Shown here: positions 11,465-22,074 of the stretch, one piece after another
How the letters are laid out: each line of letters starts with the position of its first letter
Position numbering within the stretch: the first letter of the stretch is position 1
NCBI GenBank assembly: GCA_030248225.1
Contig: JASANE010026793.1
Span: 27,381 to 91,380 of the forward strand
DNA from: Trileptium ribeirensis
Lineage: Eukaryota; Nematoda; Enoplea; Enoplida; Thoracostomopsidae
Direction of reading: 5' to 3'
DNA length: 64,000 nt
Program-made: the position numbers and the translations under genes
The notes under the pieces: model-generated
Seen by the model: only the letters and a program-made list of their open reading frames with translations
What the model was told of the DNA's origin: nothing
Database searches by the model: none

Positions 11465-14204
11465 AACTCACTGGCCATAATTGTTTCTGCAGATCCACCA
11501 ATTGACTGAGAATATCACTCGCTTAGGACCAGGGAATAACCGGAACCAAAATTTACCGGAACCGGAACCAGCAACCGGAACCGTCCATTTAAACCGGATC
11601 CGGAACCGGAACCGGAACCTGGTCTTCGAAATTTATATATACTAAAACAGATGATGGAAGAAATGAAGGTATAGTGGATTTAAAATGCATTAAAAATAAC
11701 TTTTACATTAAACTTAAGGTTTTGCGATGGTATTATTGCCTTTCTGAAACTTTAAAGAGACTGATGAAGCTAATAATGTTTATTTATCGATCAAATATGT
11801 CGATTTTTGGACACCCAGAGCAAAAATGCCTTCCACTATACACCATTACATATACTGCGTCAAATCGAATATGCTTACAAAGCTTGGAGCGTAGAATACA
11901 CACTTTCGCTCTGTCTCCAGTCGCCTCCCTTTACTACACATACGTTTGTTGTATGTTCTTCTATAGCCAAGCATACAGTAAGTACTTCTGCGTAAGCCAT
12001 ACTCTGTTACCGATTTGGACCGGTTTAATTCAAACGTATCCCACAGACTTCTGGATGTGTAAAATAGCTGCTACACGCATCGACCTGGCTTTGATTTAAC
12101 AAACTCCTGCAGGTTATTATGAAAAATTCCTGCTCAAATTATGTGCCCTACTTACGTTTTACACGGCAAATTGGTTAGTTAATCTTTTCTTTTGCTTGGT
12201 TGTATTGGAGCTTGATCATTGTATAATATATATTACATATGTTTGGATTACAGGATAAAGCAAAAAACGTGGAAAAATTCAAACAAAATTTTTAAACCGG
12301 AATTCCGGTTCCGGTATGGTTTTTGCCCTTTGCCGGAACCGGAACCGGAACACGATTTTCGCCGGAACCGGAACCGGAATTCCGGTTACTCCCTGCTTAG
12401 GACGTAGCGGCACAGCGCTTAGATTTTAGGTCTTCAATGTCTGTGAGGACTTTTCCTTTTCGGTCCTCGTCGCCAGCCACTGCATCCGCGTTTCTTTCAG
12501 TACTCGCAACTTCTCTTGTTCGTCATCAATTCCATCTTGAACCAGCGCTTTTTCGAGTTCTTTTCGGAACGTCTCGAAACTTGATTCGCCTTTGTACGGT
12601 TTTAGATTTCGAACTTCGTTCTCCATCTTTACCATGATCGCTTGACCGATTGATTGTTGCGTTGTATTCGGTCATTGTGGCGTTTCTTTGGTTGTCACTT
12701 TGATCAGAACTTCAATCATTCTCGTCATCAAGTCGTTATTTTGTTGTACTTCTTGTACCTGATTCATGGTTTGACTCGGTCTTGTTATCATTTGCTGTGG
12801 TTAATGGTATTGGCATACATACGATGTTGCTGTTACCAAAGGTACTCCGGGATTAATTATGGAATTGCTTTTCGCGAGTGGCATTTGATTGTACTGTGGT
12901 ACCATAGGCGTCGCACCATATCCATACGCGTCGTTTTGTATTGCACCGATTGTTGTTGGTTGCACTTGGTTCCATATGCTCATCGTTGGAAACGTCCCGC
13001 AGTTCGTCGTCACATATAGGGCTTGCGCTTGGTTACATGCATTCGCGCTTTGGATTGCACCGAAATTCGTTATTATGCTAGGGACTTGTACTTGATTCCA
13101 TGCATTCGTAATTTGGCTTGCACCGGTTCGTTCTTTATTTGCACCGGTTCGATCTTGAATTTCGCCGAATTGTTATTGACTTGTACCAAATTATTCGTGG
13201 TTCACGTCTATTTGGTCTCAGTTTGTTTTCTGTCGCATTTGATTTATGCCGATTCGATATCGATTTGCACCGAATTCATTGAAATTTGCACCAAATTGTT
13301 CGTGGTTCGGTTCGTTTTGATCTCGGTTCACATTGAATTGTATTCGGGTTACACCGAGTTGGTTTTTCTTTGCACTGAATTGATAATCGCTTTTGCGACT
13401 TGGTCTCGATTTTCGTTATTTCGTGTTAATTGTGCACCGTATCTTTCTATGATTGCACCGAATTGATCGTAGCTTGCGTTAGGTTGGTCTTGTTTTGACT
13501 TCCACCGATTGCACCGAATTGCGTTCGATATTCACCAATTGTTGGTCTATTTTTATCGTTTTTGTTCGGTTGTTGTTGTAATTGCTCGTAGATCTCGACT
13601 GTGCTTCTTTTTGCACCGATTTCTTTGTCGTTGTTAATGATTATTGTCAATCGTACTTGCTCCGATTCTTTCTCGTTGTTCGACGTCGTTTTTACTTGAT
13701 CTTGCTCGAAAAATCTTCGTATTTCGATTCCTTCATCTTAATCAGTGCTCTGTGTTTCTTTCCTTGGTTGTGCTTGCGGGATTTCTGGTTCATCGTGGTC
13801 GTATCTTTGACATAGTTGTTGCATTTCTTTGGTCAGGGTTGCATGCTTCTTTATGAATTGCAACTGCTTTTCTTTTTGTTGTTGCAGTTTTTGTATCGCA
13901 TGTCGCATTTCTTTTTCGTGGTTATCTGTTTTTACGAATAACCTGTAGTTGTTTGTTTCTTCTTGAAACGTTTCGGTATACGTTAGTTGTAGACTTCTTT
14001 TGTCTTGCGATTGTTCTTGTATTTTCGGTTCCGGCGGTTGTGACTCGAATTATCGAATTGTCTTCGAGTTTTTTTTGACACGTTCGGGTTTGTCATCGTT
14101 TCTTGTGCTTTTTCGCTTGATGGTTCCTCTATCCCGACGTTCTTGTGTTTCGTCGTCGGTTCTTTGCCGATCATCGTCCTAGGTGGCGTTCTGTGAAATG
14201 GCAC
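11465..14204 (-). pseudogene. Gag-like region of an LTR-type retroelement, broken
   Basis: Read on the minus strand from the ATG at 14204: a basic, Asn/Lys-rich N-terminus; a coiled-coil stretch (HEKEMRHAIQKLQQQKEKQL, about 13920-13860); and a long Gln/Asn-rich zone made of degenerate repeats. In DNA these repeats are seen as many TTGCACCGAATT-type words between 12890 and 13640. A C-terminal part follows (NDLMTRMIEVLIKV, then SFETFRKELEKAL at about 12570). Several frameshifts separate these pieces. The coding text resumes beyond the hAT-like insertion (DILSQLVDLQKQLWP, about 11515-11470) and then stops. No protease, RT or integrase is found downstream, so the element is truncated. The assignment rests on composition, layout and the adjoining direct repeats, not on a named domain. 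Confidence 0.5.
11530..12395 (+). mobile_element. Non-autonomous hAT-like transposon with GGAACC arrays, copy 1
   Basis: The element begins CAGGGAATAACCGG and ends CCGGTTACTCCCTG, imperfect terminal inverted repeats of the CAGGG type. It is flanked by a perfect 8-bp target duplication, CTTAGGAC (11522-11529 and 12396-12403), which is diagnostic of the hAT superfamily when combined with these ends. Both subterminal zones (11540-11620 and 12295-12385) are built from tandem GGAACC hexamers, likely transposase-binding sites by analogy with other hAT elements. The interior has no transposase. It lies inside the minus-strand gag-like region. Confidence 0.88.
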
Positions 14205-14406
14205 TTTAATATTTAGAATTTAAACAGGCTTGCATAAAAACGTCTTAGTTATATGGTCTACTAATTCCTACTACGATATAAATAATCCTTATTTGGCTTC
14301 TGTCTTATTTAGGGCTAAAGGGGTTGATTTTTGGGTTTTCGAAAAATACTAACCACTTATATTTTATTTTTAGACTGTTCCACTTTTACACTACATCGTG
14401 GTCAGC
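14205..14406 (-). other. Leader between direct repeat and gag-like region
   Basis: About 200 bp on the minus strand separate the end of the 2-kb direct repeat from the gag-like ATG. In an LTR element this would hold the primer-binding site. The first bases after the repeat (TGCTGACCACGATG) do not show the usual TGG start, so I cannot confirm a primer-binding site. Confidence 0.35.
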
Positions 14407-14806
14407 ATGTTATTTTGTTTTGTTTTCTTGGGGGTAGGGGTTGGTAGGGGATTTTTCCTTATGGTATTAAAAGGAGACTAGATTCGTCACTGAAGGATTG
14501 TGTGGTCCGAGGTGTGGCCAGTAGAATGCCGGTGGGATGCTTTATATGGTTCGCGTCTTTCTTTTCGTGTGCGGTACTCGTGCCCTATATTTCGTGATGC
14601 GGCGTGATCCTTGCTCGAGTTCCAGATAATTTGGCAACAGACGCGTATAGTAAAGTTTTATTGCAAGGCATGATAAGAAGGGCGGTACATCCTAAGTCCA
14701 AAGGATAAATCTTGGTGGTTTGCGTCCTCGTCGTAGCCTCCCGGGCAATGCTAATAAACCGTCAAGCTGCACAGCGGCATCAAACCACCGTGCCCACAAT
14801 CTTGCC

Positions 14807-14869
14807 CTTAGGGGAATCAATGATGGCCTCAAATTTTCCACCGCTGAGGCCATCATTGCTTCCCCCAAG
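14807..14869 (+). other. Strong hairpin in the 5' UTR of the R1/I-like element
   Basis: Arms 14807-14831 and 14845-14869 pair over 25 positions with two mismatches around a 13-nt loop. The inner 14 bp (CAATGATGGCCTCA) are perfect. It lies 126 bp upstream of the ORF1 ATG at 14995. I looked for the double-pseudoknot layout of HDV-like ribozymes, which process 5' ends of some R-group elements, and do not see it in this segment. Confidence 0.75.
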
Positions 14870-14994
14870 ATTCCTCTCCCATATATTACACTCTTACATA
14901 TTATAAATATATGTTATGCATATAGGATATATATAAGTATGTGGTGAAAGTATACATGTATGTATTCTTTATTATTACAATTCCAGTATACATG

Positions 14995-16213
14995 AGTAAT
15001 GAAAATAATAGTGCCCCGGTAACCGGCAATGGGGTCTCACAATCTCCGGAGAACCCACTCGGCAGCTCAGTGGTCGGGCCAAAGCGTGGCGAAGCAACGG
15101 CCACGACGAGCACCCTCGCAGGTGCAGCGACTGGTGAGGTGCGGCGACCGCCAAACCTCGAAACTGAAATCCAAAAAATGAACTTAGTGGCTGCTGTACC
15201 GCCTAGGCAGGAGGGGCATCCAGGAAATGAAAATGAAATGGTGCTGCCTGCTGTACATGCTTCGGCAGGGGGGTGGCTTTACGCCTCAAGCTGACCATTA
15301 AAACAGATTGTCTCATCGTGCTATACCTACTACGGCAGGGGAGATGAGACAGAAAGTGATTCTCATGATGTTGGGAAGACAATTAGCAAGTCAAGAAAGA
15401 ACGTTGAACTGAAGATGAAACAGTTTAGGGCAGCGATGGTGTCAGGACCCCAAGCCTCCAGTGGCAAAGGGAAAACCCGGGCCCAAAAAAGACTTGGACA
15501 GTCTGGAGCTGCCTAAAGACAGGAGAAAACAAAAAGGGAAGTGTACGGCACCACTCCGGAAGCCCTAACAAACTGGCCAAAAGAGATGAAAAACTCACAT
15601 CTCGTACGAAGGTTGGGTCATACAGAATGGCAGCAGCATACGCACTGAATGCTGTCGTTGTTGAAACGGACAATGTCCGAAAGATGATTTCGAGCGGAGG
15701 ACCTCTCCCTTGCCTTGGTGGATGCCACTGAGGGTGACCCACTGGCGAGGGAACTGGACTTCGAAGACTCTGGTCTTAGCAAAGGCTTTTTCAAGGTCAC
15801 CTGCAATAATCAGGTAATCTTGGATTTTGTCAAGAGGACTGTGGAAAAAATGAATGCCTCTCAGAGGGAAGTTTTACTTGCCTCTGAGGTGGAAACTGTT
15901 AAAGTGGTCTGCTTTGTCTCAGATGCGGGCAAAAGACGGCCTACTGGAGATCCTGATGTGATCAAAAGGAAGATAGATTGTTGGAACCCGGTTGAACTTA
16001 ATGTTCAAGACGGGTTTCCTACTTCTTAAAGAACAGACAACATGGTCGTCTCTTTGGCTTCAGGGTGGCTCCCGAAATTCGAGAGCTCATTCGGGCCAAA
16101 GGGAACAGGCTAAGATATGAAATGACTTACATCTAGCTTTTTAACCCTGAAATCAGAATAGGCTCGGGACAGGGAGCTTTGGATTCCGATTCGGAGGATC
16201 GTCTTGCTGGTCC
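14995..16213 (+). pseudogene. ORF1 remnants of the R1/I-like element
   Basis: The ATG at 14995 opens MSNENNSAPVTGNG and runs to a stop at 15292. Coding text in other frames continues, including LDFEDSGLSKGFFKV and SDAGKRRPTGDPDVIKRKID within 15715-16029, and then APEIRELIRAKGNRLRYEM near 16075. The C-terminal part looks like the globular domain in ORF1-like proteins of some insect retroelements, but I cannot assign it with certainty. No zinc knuckle is seen in the intact pieces. Confidence 0.55.
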
Positions 16214-16467
16214 CAGCCACAAATAGTTTATTGATTATGTTGTGGGGCGTTCAGATCGATAGAACAAACCCAACTAAAACTAGACTTAAGGAAAGATATG
16301 TAGTCCTGCCCTAGGATAAACCTGACAAAGCATGTGTGTAGACCGAGTGGTTCGCACTGCTAAATATGACCAGATGATGGCAGGTTGAGCTCATCATGAT
16401 GAAACTCCCCTGACCATATATCAGATTAACTACCAGCATTCTAGGATGGACGGAATCGAAAATTAGA

Positions 16468-17010
16468 TTGGCACCAGGTCCGGTTGTTGCATTGATTCAG
16501 GAGTCGCTCATCATGGGGACCCACTATCCGGCCAAACTTGAGGACGTAAAAGATCAGTTTTTCTATAGTGTTAGTCCAAAAACTAAAATTAGAACTGCTA
16601 TATATGCTTCTGAAGAGCTTATTGCCAGTTTTATTAACCAGTTTTCAGACGGTGATTCTACTGTAGTAAAAATTTGTTTCAAAATTAATGGCGGAATGCG
16701 AGACGTCTACCTTGCATCTATGTATTTACCCTATGACGCGAGAGTGGCCGCCGGGAAAAACCGGAATTATTCAGCAAGTTTTTGTGAAAATAAAGCGATA
16801 GAATTGATAATATGTTGTGACGCTAATGCTCACAGCATGATATGAGGTAGTAGAAACACTAATAGAAGAGGTGAAGAACTGGTGGTCTTTCTCTTGACTA
16901 TCAATCTGGATTTTCAATCGGGGTAAAGAGCCGACTTGTGTTATCTCAATAGACGAGAAGTTATTAATTTAACATTATCTAGTACGCTGACTGAACAATA
17001 TAGATATAGT
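16468..17010 (+). pseudogene. Endonuclease domain of the R1/I-like element
   Basis: Recognisable text: VALIQESLI near the start, then the VYLASMYLPYD motif and LIICCDANAHSMI, which corresponds to the DxNxH catalytic motif of R1/I endonucleases (D and N in CDANAH). After a stop at 16843 the domain continues with GSRNTNRRGEEL and LNRREVINLTL. The final H of the family's SDH motif appears in place as GWDHKCIRH near 17036. It is broken by several stops. Confidence 0.75.
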
Positions 17011-18362
17011 TGGGAAGTGTTAACAGAATATACTGGATGGGATCACAAGTGTATTCGGCACAGAGTGGCTTTAAATTCTGTTAAAACTGGAAAACCTGAG
17101 CTTAACATTAGGAAATTAAATTGGAATTCATATAAAAGAAGAGTAGAGGAGATTATAAATGCTGAAGAATGGGTTCAGTGTAATAGTAAAGATGATATTG
17201 ATATTACTGTGATAAATTATATAACTAGCACACTTAGAACTACGGCGGAAGAGAATTGTCCGATGAAATCTAATCGGGCGAATCGCAATAGATGGTGGAA
17301 TGAGAACTTAGCAAGTAATAAGAAAAAAGTCAGGAAACTTTACAGAATGGTGGTTAAATATGGAGATTTAAGAACGTGGAACAAATATAGGATGTTGCGA
17401 AATCAGTATAAGTGCCTGATTAAAGATAGAAAATTGGAAACATGGAAGAAATTCTGTGAATCGATTCATTCGGCTCCGGAAAGTAACAGAATAAACAATA
17501 TTATGAAAAAGAATAATCGGAATGTGTTGGGGAGGATTAGAGGCGGAAATGGATTTTTTGTTGATAGCGATAAAGAAGCTTTGGAAGTAATGATGCGTCC
17601 TCACATAACAGGGTGTGAGGTTGATGATGAGGTCAATTTTGTTGAAAGGAATCGGCCTATTACAACCAGTAAATTCGACATGGATTTAATAGATATGATT
17701 AACCAAAACAAGGTGACTGATTCAGTAAGAAGTTTTGGCGCTTATAAAGCACCGGGTCCGGATATGATCTATCCGATTCTGCTGCAGACTTGCATAGAGA
17801 AGATAGTGAATATTTTGGTAACTATTTATAGATCGTGTCCCCGACTAGGCTATATGCCTCAGTCTTGGAGATAAAGCAAAATGACTTTTATTCTGAAACC
17901 AGGCAAAGACGACTATACTGACTCTTCTTTCAACGAGAAGCGTCACAGCTGAATTGAAGGTGGCTAGATGCACTGTAAAACCTTCCCGAAGATTTCCACA
18001 AGGAGACGTGTTATCTCCACTCCTGTGGAGCCTGGTGGTTGATGAACCCAAATCAACAGATCAGGGTTATATGTGTGGGGTACTCTGATGATTTGGCAGT
18101 AATGGGGACTTCCACCTCTCTACAAGCTGTTATAATAGGCTCCAGAATGGCTTAAATATGATTTTTCATTGGTGTGCGAGTAGAGGACTAGCTGTGAATG
18201 CGGCAAAAAGTAAGAGTGTCATTTTCCCAAGGAAAGAAGTATAATTGGGTATAGGCAGATGATGATTGGTGGTACGCCTGTGGCGCTTTCGAATGAAGTT
18301 AAATATTTGGGTCTAATATTAAACAACAAATTAAGCTGGAAGCCAAACTTTATTGAAAACTG
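17011..18362 (+). pseudogene. Reverse transcriptase of the R1/I-like element, palm partly missing
   Basis: An 800-bp open stretch carries linker text and then AYKAPGPDMIYP (about 17741) and MTFILKPGKDDYTD (about 17881). Immediately afterwards the frame jumps to text from late in the palm: FPQGDVLSPLLWSL (about 17990) and GYSDDLAVMG (18078-18107, active-site YSDD). The palm segment between them, about 100 residues or more in intact relatives, is absent. NEVKYLGLILNNKLSW (about 18293) marks the thumb. The missing palm shows an internal deletion. Confidence 0.8.
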
Positions 18363-18626
18363 TAGTTAGCCATCAAGCTTCTGTTCTCACTTAAAAGATC
18401 GGTACGCTGTATTTGGGGGTGAAACCATGTACAACAAATTTTTTTGTATCAGTCTGTGGTTATGCCGTCACTGATGTATGGCGTGGTTTGCTGGTGGCAC
18501 AGATCTGGTGTCATATACCGGCTTTCTTGAAAAGGTCCAAAGATTAGACTGTTGCATGATTATGGGTGCTTTAAAACGACTCCACTTGATGGCATGCAAG
18601 CGGTATTGAATATCATACCTATTGAT

Positions 18627-19332
18627 CAGGGATAACCGGAACCTGGTCTTCGAAATTCATATATGGTAAAAAAGATGAAAGAAGAAGTGAAAGTATAGTG
18701 GATTTAAAATGCATTAAAATAACTTTTACATTAAACTTAATGTATTGCGATGCATTATAGCGTTTCTGAAACTTTAAAGAGACTGAAGCTAATAATGGTT
18801 ATTTATTGATCAATATGTCGGTTTTTTGGACACAGCAAAAAAATACCGCGCCAAATTGAATGTGTTTACAACGCATGGAGCGTAGAATAAACACTTCCGC
18901 TCTGTCTCCAGTTGCCTCCCTTTACTACACATACGGTTGTTACATGTTGTTCTGTAGGAAACATGAAATTACCTATTGGTTTATATGGTTCTAAGAGAAA
19001 ATAATGGAAGATGATTTTCTTATCAGTGGTCAGAGACACTATTTAGGCTAGCGTTGGACAAACAGTGCCCGTCAGTTAGATGATAACTTTCTAATGAGAA
19101 TGCTATAAATGAGACAAACTGTGATGCTCCTCGCACAGTTTCAATAACTTCAGTTCATTGCCAAGAAATTAGTTCTGGCTGCGTTGCAGATAAAGTTACT
19201 TTACTTCAATTTCGACAGATTTACAAAGATTACAAGCGCACTGGCTGCTGCTTGGCGCAACTTGTAGATGCTTTGCCGGAACCGCAACCGGAACACGATT
19301 TTCGCCGTAACCGAAATTCCGGTTACTCCCTG
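18627..19332 (+). mobile_element. Non-autonomous hAT-like transposon with GGAACC arrays, copy 2
   Basis: It begins CAGGGATAACCGGAACC and ends CCGGTTACTCCCTG. The flanking 8 bp are CTATTGAT (18619-18626) and CCATTGAT (19333-19340), a target duplication with one change. It keeps an interior stretch (19000-19255) that copy 1 lacks, while copy 1 keeps a stretch (about 11990-12300) missing here. The two are therefore different internal-deletion derivatives of one longer parent. It interrupts the R1/I-like element between RT and RNase H. Confidence 0.85.
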
Positions 19333-19559
19333 CCATTGATGTACTGGCTAGAGAATTGGCGTTGAAGAAATAACATAGACTCAAATGTATGGGTCTCTGG
19401 AGTGATTATGTGATTAAAGAACGTGGGCAACCGACGATAGCGGAGGAAGCTGTCACATATGGTCCCCTTCTGAGCATGCCTTCAGATAATGTTGTAGCAA
19501 CAAGGAATAACCAATTCTGATTTTACGAGGACTTTAGCGTCGACTCGGTGGAAAGTACT

Positions 19560-20285
19560 GAAACAGTATTCTACACGGACTGATCGGCGATCAACATGGG
19601 CAATGAAAGGAGTTGTGGTGGGGGTGTCTTTATTCTAAATAAAGTATCACTATTCATCCCGCTTAGTAGACATGCAACTGTTTTTCAGGCAGAAGTTACT
19701 GCTATATGCAGATGCGCACAAATTCTAGAAGAAACGAAATTTAGGAACAGAAGTATAGCTATTTTTAGCGATAGTCAAACTGCAGTTAAGGCATTAGATA
19801 ATTCCCGAATCAGATCTTGGTGCGTTCTAGAATGCATAAAGCATCTGAATAGAGTTAGTAAACGGAACAGGTTGAAACTAGGTTGGATTAAAGGACATTC
19901 TGGATTGTTTGGGAGTGAAATGCCTGATACGCTGGCTAAGAAGGGGTGGGACACTGCGTTTTTGGGTCCCGAAAATTGTATTCCTATAAGTAATACAATT
20001 GTTAAAACTTTCTTAAAAGATTGTTCATATAGGGACCATCAGTCAAAGTGGCGCGATGGAAACAATTGCTTGCAGGCTAGATGTTTTTAAAGAAACTGAT
20101 AAAAGAAAATCCATGTTTCTATGGATATTGAATAAAGATAGAACGAGTATTGCCGTGCAGTTTCTTACTGGGCACGGCAATTTTATGAAACATTTGAAAA
20201 CTCTTAAGATTGAAGACAATGACAAGTGTAGAAGGTGTGGTAAAGATTTGGAGACTGCAAAACATTTGTCTTTTGAATGTAGCAA
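19560..20285 (+). pseudogene. RNase H domain and CCHC tail of the R1/I-like element
   Basis: The frame 19596-20090 holds FQAEVTAI (catalytic Glu), IAIFSDSQTAVKAL (catalytic Asp) and IKGHSGLFGSEMPDTLAKKG. The last corresponds to the family's HxGxxGNExADxLA motif, with Asn changed to Ser and Ala to Pro. The first catalytic Asp is in FYTD at 19571-19582, just before a stop. After a frameshift, a knuckle CRRCGKDLETAKHLSFEC (C-x2-C-x8-H-x4-C) ends the protein. Within the element this is the least damaged domain. Confidence 0.85.
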
Positions 20286-22074
20286 ACTAAGAAACTTAAG
20301 ATTGAAATTCCTTGGGCATGGAATTTTGGATAGCTCCCAAGGCCATCAATTAAAATTGACTCAACTAATCCGTTTCTGGAATAGGATAAGATTTTAGATT
20401 CTTTAAACAGATTGGGGTATTGGAAAGGATCTAGGCTCCAGCCAGACTACATTAACCCCAACTGCTGTCATTCATTCATTCACTCAATGCACGATAAAAT
20501 ATTAGAATGGTACTGTTATTTCTGTAGCTCGCTTGCGGCACTCCTTTCGGTAACCGTATTAAAGTCACAGTACTCTTCTTAGCACTCGTATGAAAAGCCG
20601 CGGCACTATTCTTTATTACCGTTTTCATTGCTCAGTTTAGCCTAAACCGGCTCCTCTTGCACAGTCTGACACTAGATTTTTCACAGTCTGACTTTTTGAC
20701 GCTATTTAACAGTCTCACTTCGGCAACTATTTCACATTCAGCTCGACAATCCCTAGCTATTACTTTAGATTTTAGGTTAAGTTACAGGTACCGAGTACTT
20801 GGCCTAGTCCTTTTACAGCTACCGAGTACTTGGCCTTGTCCTTTACACTAAGTTATAACGACTATTGTTTAAGGGTTATAATTGAGCGATAGTGATTATA
20901 AGTTAGGTTATCTGTTACTTTATTAAAGCCCCTGTGGGTTGGTACAGTGCCCCTGGCTGGCTGGCAACTGCATAAGTAATTGATTACCTTAACCTAACTC
21001 TCAGATTTATGCGATTAATGCCAATTATGTAAAAAGGCCGATCCCGGCTGGCTGCCGAACCACGTTATTAAAACTGTACAGTAGCGGTCGCCTACTATGC
21101 AGTTGAAGTTTGCTCAATCCTAGGCCCCCGGCTGGCTGGCACAACTGGCTGGATGTTAGGTATATATACAGTACTGGAGACTGTGATAATCCGAAGCCAA
21201 CCTTTAACTCGCATGGTCTTCCCAAGAATAGTAAACTTGCTCCGCCGACCCCGGCTGGGTGCCAGACTTCACAAGTAGCACTACAATTTATGCAAGGCCC
21301 ACCTGCACTCTCACCCTGGTTATTACTCACTCGACTCCGCGGGGCCGAAATTTTTAAAAGATTACTAAGTCTATTTACAATCCTACTGTACTATCGCCCT
21401 TACTAAGCTTATTGCCACTTCGCTTCCTGTGGTTTTGTTTGGGAATAATATTACTAAATTGACTAGTAAAATTCTAAATATCTTATTTGTGAGCAATGAT
21501 GCTTCGCTCGATACTTCACTACGAAGACTCAATTCAGTTTACCCAACGCACTCTCCACTATTTATACAAAAGATATAAAGATAGTCAAGTAATTCCAAAC
21601 ACGCTATTCCTTGTCAATGCTTATCAGAATTGCTTCCACCGTAGTATAAATCAGAAATCAGATGAAATACACTGACACTAAGCCTTATCGATGCTCTCAT
21701 ACACTGTAAACGCCGCTCTTGATATCCCAAATGTGATGTGACGCAATAAAACCTTAACGCGTAGTTATGTAACTAAACACGTAAAAGCAACGTAAATCAA
21801 TAATACGAATAAAACAGTTAAGTTAGTTCTGGAACATCTGCACTCTACGAGATCACGAAGTAGACTGATGATTAAAGTGAAAAGCTGGATTATCTGTATA
21901 TAGCAAAAAGGAAAAACAAGTTGGATTTATGCAAATTAAGTAAATAAAAGAAATTAAATTTTATAAATTTCGAAAATTAAAACCCAGGGAAACATATAAT
22001 AAATTATTTTGTATTTTTTTAAAAAAGATTAAAAATTAGGATTTTAACCCGGGAACCCCGTGGTAGCCTACTAT

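Larger units (their letters stand above)
14689..20487 (+). mobile_element. R1/I-group-like non-LTR retrotransposon with RNase H, inactive
   Basis: The order is: 5' UTR with a strong hairpin (14807-14869), ORF1 pieces (14995-16210), endonuclease (16468 onward), reverse transcriptase (to about 18360), RNase H (about 19560-19960), a terminal CCHC knuckle (20227-20280) and a tail of ATTC repeats (20470-20485). An RNase H after the RT plus a C-terminal CCHC points to the I/R1/LOA group rather than CR1. The DNA on either side reads GCATGATAAG...GGTAC and GCACGATAAA...GGTAC, a possible imperfect target duplication of 21-25 bp. Stops, frameshifts and a gap in the RT palm show it is dead. A hAT-like element interrupts it at 18627-19332. 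Confidence 0.85.
14407..22074 (-). repeat. LTR-like direct repeat, proximal copy (split by the R1/I-like element)
   Basis: The parts are 14407 to about 14688 and about 20489-22074, together about 1.85 kb. Landmarks shared with the distal copy (22075-24126) in the same order: 'gtggccagtagaatg', 'gcggcgtgatccttgctcg', 'gtagctcgcttg', 'cacagtctgac', 'tttattaaagccc', 'gtagcggtcg'. On the minus strand it runs TAGTAGGCTACC...AATAACA. It abuts the distal copy directly, with no unique DNA between them. Identity looks to be roughly three quarters by eye, so the two are old or come from different family members. Confidence 0.6.

Noticed and set aside
14807..14869. HDV-like ribozyme in the R1/I-like 5' UTR
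   Set aside because: A single long hairpin only; the nested double-pseudoknot order of strands is not present.
18078..18092. Hammerhead core word CTGATGA
   Set aside because: It is simply the DNA for the RT YSDD site; no matching GAAA strand or closing stems.
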